Shown here: positions 15,870-19,246 of the stretch, piece after piece
Layout of the letters: the number at the start of each line of letters is the position of its first letter
Position numbering within the stretch: position 1 is the stretch's first letter
DNA from: CAIOSQ01 sp044359885
GTDB taxonomy: Bacteria > Pseudomonadota > Alphaproteobacteria > CACIAM-22H2
Direction of reading: 5' to 3'
DNA length: 19,246 bases
NCBI GenBank assembly: GCA_044359885.1
Contig: JBIKLI010000037.1
Coordinates: 1-19,246, forward strand
Position numbers and translations under genes: made by a program
The notes under the pieces: model-generated
Database searches by the model: none
Told to the model about the DNA's origin: nothing
Seen by the model: only the letters and a program-made list of their open reading frames with translations

Positions 15870-17453
15870 ATGGACATCGTCGTGCGCAATGGCCTGGTGC
15901 ATGACGGTGCCGGGAAACCGCCGGTCCGGGCCGATCTGGGGATCGACCGCGGCCGGATCGCGGCCATCGGCGCGATCGACGCGCCGGGCGCGCGGCAGAT
16001 CGACGCCGCCGGCCTGCTGGTGACGCCGGGCTTCATCGACATCCACAGCCACTCGGACTACACGCTGCTGGTCGACCCGCGCGCCGCGAGCGCCATCCAC
16101 CAGGGCGTGACGCTGGAGGTGATCGGCAATTGCGGCTTCGGCTGTGCGCCGGTGGGCGACCCGCGTCTTGCCGGGACGGCCATATACGGTTTCGACGGCT
16201 CCGTGCCGCTCGCCTGGCGGGGCCTGGGCAGCTATCTCGACCGGCTGGAGCAGGCGAAGCCCGCCGTCAACGTGATGACACTGGTGCCGAACGGCCAGCT
16301 GCGACTGGCGGCGGTCGGGCTGTCGGAGGATCCCGCCGATCGCGCGCAGACCGAGGCCATGCGCGTGCTGCTGCGCGAGGGGCTGTCGGAGGGGGCCTTC
16401 GGCTACTCGGTCGGGCTGGAATACCCGGCCGAGCGCGGCGCCTCGGCGGCGGAGCTGACCGCGCTCGCGCAGGAGACGGGGCGCGCGGGCGGGCTCTTCG
16501 CCACCCATACCCGGCGGCGCGCCGAGCGCGCGGCGGAATCGGTCGGCGAGGTGCTCGCGATCGCGCGCGCGGCGGCGGTCCGCCTGCAGGTCAGCCATAT
16601 CGTGCCGCGTTCCGGGATCGACGAGAGCCGGCGCTGCATCGACGCCGTCGACGCGGCGCGCGCGGCCGGCCAGGACGTCGCCTTCGACATGCACACGCGG
16701 CTCTACGGCACGACGATGCTGTCGACGCTGATCCCCTCCTGGGCCCTGGCCGAGGGCGAGGCGGGGCTGCGCCGCCATCTGGCCAGCGCCGCGAGCCGGG
16801 CGCGGATGAAGACCTATCCCTCGATCGCGACCAGCGTCGGCGACTGGGAGAAGGTCGTGCTGCTCGCGGTGCCGCGTCGCCCCGAACTCTCCCGCCTCAG
16901 CCTTGCCGAGATCGGGCGGCGCATGGGGCGCGATCCGCACGACGCGGCCCTCGACCTGCTCGCCGAGGAGGCGGCGACGCCGCACCGGATCATGATGATC
17001 CTGCATACCTACGACGCGCAGATGCAGAAGGAGGCGTTCGTGCATCCGCTCTGCGCGCCCGGTTCCGACGCCACGACGCTGGCGCCGGACGGACCGCTGG
17101 CGGAAAAGACCTTCCATGGCGCCTATTCCTGGGCGTCCTGGTACTGGCGCGCGATGGTTCGCGACTGGCGGCTGCTGACGCCGGAAGAGGCGGTCCATCG
17201 CCTGACCGGGCTGCCGGCCTCGATCCTCGGTCTCTCCGGCCGCGGCACGATCCGGGTCGGCGCCAGCGCCGATCTGGCGATCTTCGACCCCGCTGCATTC
17301 GGGGAGCGGGCCACGATCTTCGAGCCCAACATCCTGGCGACCGGCATGCGCCATGTCCTCGTCAACGGCGTGCCGGCGCTCGTGGACGGCGCGCCGACCG
17401 GCGCGCGGGCCGGTTCGGTGCTGCGGCGCGCCGGCCCGCCGATCGCGTTCTGA
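15870..17453 (+). CDS. N-acyl-D-amino-acid deacylase family amidohydrolase
   Basis: This 527-residue cytosolic metal-dependent amidohydrolase resembles D-aminoacylase, which removes the acyl group from N-acyl-D-amino acids. Visible metal-site residues are His59 and His61 (DIHSHSDY), Cys88 (IGNCGFG), His213 (ATHTRR) and His243 (VSHI), with Asp400 (GSDA) as the likely catalytic acid. The spacings His59-Cys88-His213-His243 nearly match those I recall for the Alcaligenes enzyme. The stretch between His243 and Asp400 is about 40 residues longer, which may change specificity. N-terminal and C-terminal beta-sandwich segments flank the barrel, and GTIRVGASADLAIFD is typical of the C-terminal part. 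GGAGGG precedes the ATG, 13 bases after dctM, so the TRAP system probably imports its substrate. D-stereospecificity is assumed from the family, not shown. Confidence 0.92.
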   Translation: MDIVVRNGLVHDGAGKPPVRADLGIDRGRIAAIGAIDAPGARQIDAAGLLVTPGFIDIHSHSDYTLLVDPRAASAIHQGVTLEVIGNCGFGCAPVGDPRLAGTAIYGFDGSVPLAWRGLGSYLDRLEQAKPAVNVMTLVPNGQLRLAAVGLSEDPADRAQTEAMRVLLREGLSEGAFGYSVGLEYPAERGASAAELTALAQETGRAGGLFATHTRRRAERAAESVGEVLAIARAAAVRLQVSHIVPRSGIDESRRCIDAVDAARAAGQDVAFDMHTRLYGTTMLSTLIPSWALAEGEAGLRRHLASAASRARMKTYPSIATSVGDWEKVVLLAVPRRPELSRLSLAEIGRRMGRDPHDAALDLLAEEAATPHRIMMILHTYDAQMQKEAFVHPLCAPGSDATTLAPDGPLAEKTFHGAYSWASWYWRAMVRDWRLLTPEEAVHRLTGLPASILGLSGRGTIRVGASADLAIFDPAAFGERATIFEPNILATGMRHVLVNGVPALVDGAPTGARAGSVLRRAGPPIAF

Positions 17454-17457
17454 GCCA

Positions 17458-17473
17458 GCCGCCTTCAGGCGGC
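17458..17473. terminator. Hairpin on the convergent stop-codon junction
   Basis: GCCGCC-TTCA-GGCGGC is a perfect six-base-pair hairpin with a four-base loop. It sits between the deacylase stop (17451-17453) and the reductase stop (17465-17467), which itself lies in the loop. It could be read from both strands. No T-run follows, so termination activity is uncertain. Confidence 0.35.
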
Positions 17474-18481
17474 GAAGCCGGCGACGCCCTTGCTGGTCGA
17501 ATACTCGAAATGCAGCGCCGTGCCGGGATGCACGCGGCCATGGATCGCATGCGCCGCGGCGGCCGCCTCGGCGAAGCCCGACAGGATCAGCTTGAGCTTG
17601 CCGGGATAGGTCGCGATGTCGCCGATGGCGTGGATGCCGTCCAGCGACGTGGCGCAGGTCGCGGGATCGACCGTGATCAGATTGCGCTCCAGCGCCAGGC
17701 CCCATTGGGCGATCGGACCCAGGTTCTGCGAGAGGCCGAAGAAGGCCAGCAGATGGTCGGCGGGAAGGCGGCGGGTGCCCCCGTCGAGATCCTTGACCGT
17801 CACGGCACCGAGGACGCCGCCCTCGCCCTCCAGCGCGTCGAGCTGATACGGCGTGACGAGGGCGATCCGGCCGGCGGCGGCCAGTGCCTTGACCTTCTCG
17901 ACGGTGTCCGGTGCGGCGCGGAACTTGTCGCGGCGATGGACGACGTCGATATGCGCGGCGATCTCGGCGAGCGAAATGGTCCAGTCCAGCGCCGAGTCGC
18001 CGCCGCCGGCGATCACCAGCCGCTTGCCGCGGAAATCCTCGCGCCGCGCCACCAGGTAATGGACGCAGCCGCGCTCGAACTCCTCCAGCCGGGCGATCGG
18101 CGGGCGGTTCGGCCCGAAGGCGCCGACGCCGGCGGCGACGATCACGGCGCGCGCGACGATCGTCGTGCCCCGCGAGGTCGTGAGGATCCAGTCGTCGCCC
18201 ACGCGCGCCAGCCCCTCGACGCGCTGGCCGAGATGGAACACCGGCGCGAAGGGTTGCGCCTGCTCCTCCAGCCGGCGGATCAGGTCGATCGCGTCGATGC
18301 GCGGATGGCCGGGGATGTCGTAGATCGGCTTCTCCGGGTAGAGCGCCGCGCATTGGCCGCCGATCGCGTCGAGCGCGTCGATCACGTGGCAGCGCATCTT
18401 CAGCATGCCGCATTCGAACACGGCGAACAGGCCGACGGGGCCGGCGCCGATGATGGCGACGTCGGTGCGCACGGAACTCAT
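17465..18481 (-). CDS. Ferredoxin-NADP reductase, thioredoxin-reductase-like type
   Basis: This 338-residue cytosolic flavoprotein belongs to the thioredoxin-reductase-like ferredoxin/flavodoxin-NADP reductases (YumC type). The FAD motif is IGAGPVG (11-17) and the NADPH motif is IAGGGDSALDW (157-167). The second FAD block reads GIHAIGDIATYPGKLKLI with SGFAEAA. The redox CxxC pair of true thioredoxin reductase is absent between the two nucleotide motifs, which argues for electron transfer to ferredoxin or flavodoxin. The conserved GGQCAALYPEKPIYDIPG near residue 41 and the C-terminal EYSTSKG also fit. The ATG at 18481 follows a GGAG site five bases away. It lies 55 bases downstream of the cytochrome b561 gene, probably co-transcribed, and convergent with the deacylase gene. 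Confidence 0.95.
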   Translation of the reverse strand: MSSVRTDVAIIGAGPVGLFAVFECGMLKMRCHVIDALDAIGGQCAALYPEKPIYDIPGHPRIDAIDLIRRLEEQAQPFAPVFHLGQRVEGLARVGDDWILTTSRGTTIVARAVIVAAGVGAFGPNRPPIARLEEFERGCVHYLVARREDFRGKRLVIAGGGDSALDWTISLAEIAAHIDVVHRRDKFRAAPDTVEKVKALAAAGRIALVTPYQLDALEGEGGVLGAVTVKDLDGGTRRLPADHLLAFFGLSQNLGPIAQWGLALERNLITVDPATCATSLDGIHAIGDIATYPGKLKLILSGFAEAAAAAHAIHGRVHPGTALHFEYSTSKGVAGFAA

Positions 18482-18536
18482 GGCGTCTCCGGGTCCAGGC
18501 TGGGAGCCGGGAAAATGAAGCGTCTGCCTGCCGCGA

Positions 18537-19124
18537 TCAACCCCCGGACGCGTCGCCGCCGCGTGGCCACATGCGCTCGAACACCCGGTCGCGCTTGACA
18601 AGCAGGTGGTGCAGCGCGATCGCGACATGCCCCAGCGCCAGCGCACCCAGCAGCAGCGCCAGCGTGCCGTGGACCGCGAAGAAGCGGCCCGCCAGATCGC
18701 TGTCCTGGGGCACCAGCGGCATCGCCGGCAGGTTGAAGCCGCCGACCGTGACCAGCGCCGGATAGGCGGTCACGCCCGCCCAGCCGGCAAGGGGAACGGC
18801 GAAGAGCAGCACGTAGAAGACACGGCCGAGCCCCCCCGCCAGCCGCCGCCGCAGCGGCGAAAGCTCCGCCGGATAGGCCGGCACGCCCAGCCGCAGCCGC
18901 AGCGCGAGGCGCAGCACGATCGCCAGGGGGACCAGGAAGCCGATCGCCTTGTGCCAGGCGTAGAGCGTGTTGGTCAGCCCGTCCCAGAGACCGGCTTCGC
19001 CGCGGGCGGTCATCCACGCCCCGACCGGGATCAGGATCGCCACGGCGGCGGCGATGCCCCAATGCAGGGCGCGCCAGAGGGGCGGATAGCTCGATGCCGT
19101 CGCCGACGGCCGGGGATCTTGCAT
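18537..19124 (-). CDS. Cytochrome b561-type di-haem membrane protein
   Basis: This 195-residue inner-membrane protein fits bacterial cytochrome b561 (CybB family), which carries electrons across or along the membrane; the E. coli protein oxidises superoxide and reduces quinone. Four hydrophobic helices are visible at about 18-40, 53-75, 100-121 and 148-174. Histidines suited to bind two haems are His21 (ALHWG), His58 (AWHKA), His152 (VHGTL) and His166 (GHVA); the 37- and 14-residue spacings resemble those of the E. coli protein. The C-terminus is short and polar. GAGGT lies six bases before the ATG. The ferredoxin-NADP reductase gene follows on the same strand. The electron donor and acceptor here are unknown. 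Confidence 0.93.
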   Translation of the reverse strand: MQDPRPSATASSYPPLWRALHWGIAAAVAILIPVGAWMTARGEAGLWDGLTNTLYAWHKAIGFLVPLAIVLRLALRLRLGVPAYPAELSPLRRRLAGGLGRVFYVLLFAVPLAGWAGVTAYPALVTVGGFNLPAMPLVPQDSDLAGRFFAVHGTLALLLGALALGHVAIALHHLLVKRDRVFERMWPRGGDASGG

Positions 19125-19246
19125 GGGACACCTCGCACAGGCGCACTGCCGCGTCGCGACGCGAAGGAAAGCACGACCCGGGGGCCGCCGTATACGGGGC
19201 GTCCGGCGACGTCTTCAGCGCGGCTTCGCCGGATTGCGGATCGCCT
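19125..19246. promoter_or_regulatory. Upstream region of the cytochrome b561 gene, right edge
   Basis: These 122 bases should hold the promoter of the b561-reductase pair. A perfect 12-base palindrome, GCGTCGCGACGC, lies at 19151-19162 and might be an operator or a chance event in GC-rich DNA. On the - strand the last 32 bases read as an open stretch ending ...AIRNPAKPR and a stop at 19215-19217. This could be the extreme 3' end of another - strand gene, but it is too short to identify. Confidence 0.3.

Noticed and set aside
13004..16042. Very long antisense open frame opposite the TRAP operon
   Set aside because: The protein is low-complexity His/Asp/Arg-rich and shows no domain. It mirrors the GC-rich codon pattern of the real genes on the other strand.
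15756..18413. Long - strand open frame opposite the deacylase and overlapping the reductase
   Set aside because: It overlaps real genes in another frame or on the other strand and has a low-complexity translation.
19151..19162. 12-base palindrome GCGTCGCGACGC as a defined operator
   Set aside because: GC-only palindromes of this kind can arise by chance in such DNA, and no matching second copy was seen.
19215..19246. 3' end of another - strand gene at the right edge
   Set aside because: Only about ten residues are visible before the stop, too few to call a gene; noted under the edge region.

Overview
The window is very G+C-rich DNA, with G or C at almost every third codon position. Its gene content points to an alphaproteobacterium, probably a Rhodospirillales-like lineage: rapZ, a mannose-type EIIA, HPr, enzyme I, ahcY and a PAS-rich DivL-like (pseudo)kinase lie in a row. 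There are no tRNA or rRNA genes, insertion sequences or CRISPR arrays, and no gene-free stretch longer than about 155 bases. The organism assignment is an inference from gene order and composition.

Region 1 (1-6993, + strand) is core regulatory and metabolic DNA. It opens with the 3' part of rapZ. A complete permease-less phosphotransferase relay follows: EIIA (His9), HPr (His21, plus Ser52 in the HPr-kinase site) and enzyme I (His213, Cys529). No membrane EIIBC is present, so the relay is probably a phospho-signalling chain rather than a sugar importer. Next is ahcY, whose 122-base leader holds a run of short perfect inverted repeats. It is followed by a three-PAS sensor protein whose phospho-acceptor histidine is replaced by tyrosine (Tyr482), the hallmark of DivL.

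Region 2 (7056-17453) looks like an accessory catabolic locus built around a LysR regulator. To its left, on the - strand, hyuA-hyuB-phyH are linked by two ATGA overlaps (ATP-dependent hydantoinase/oxoprolinase subunits and an Fe(II)/2-oxoglutarate dioxygenase). To its right, on the + strand, dctP-dctQ-dctM (a TRAP importer) run tightly into an N-acyl-D-amino-acid deacylase. A 17-base dyad fitting the LysR T-N11-A rule lies just upstream of dctP. The simplest model is uptake of an N-acylated or cyclic-amide compound by the TRAP system, followed by hydrolysis by the deacylase and HyuAB and oxidation by the dioxygenase. The substrate cannot be read from the sequence.

Region 3 (17465-19246, - strand) is a redox pair: a cytochrome b561-type membrane protein followed by a thioredoxin-reductase-like ferredoxin-NADP reductase. 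It is convergent with the deacylase, and a small hairpin sits on the junction. The last ~120 bases are the upstream region of the b561 gene and perhaps the extreme 3' end of another gene.
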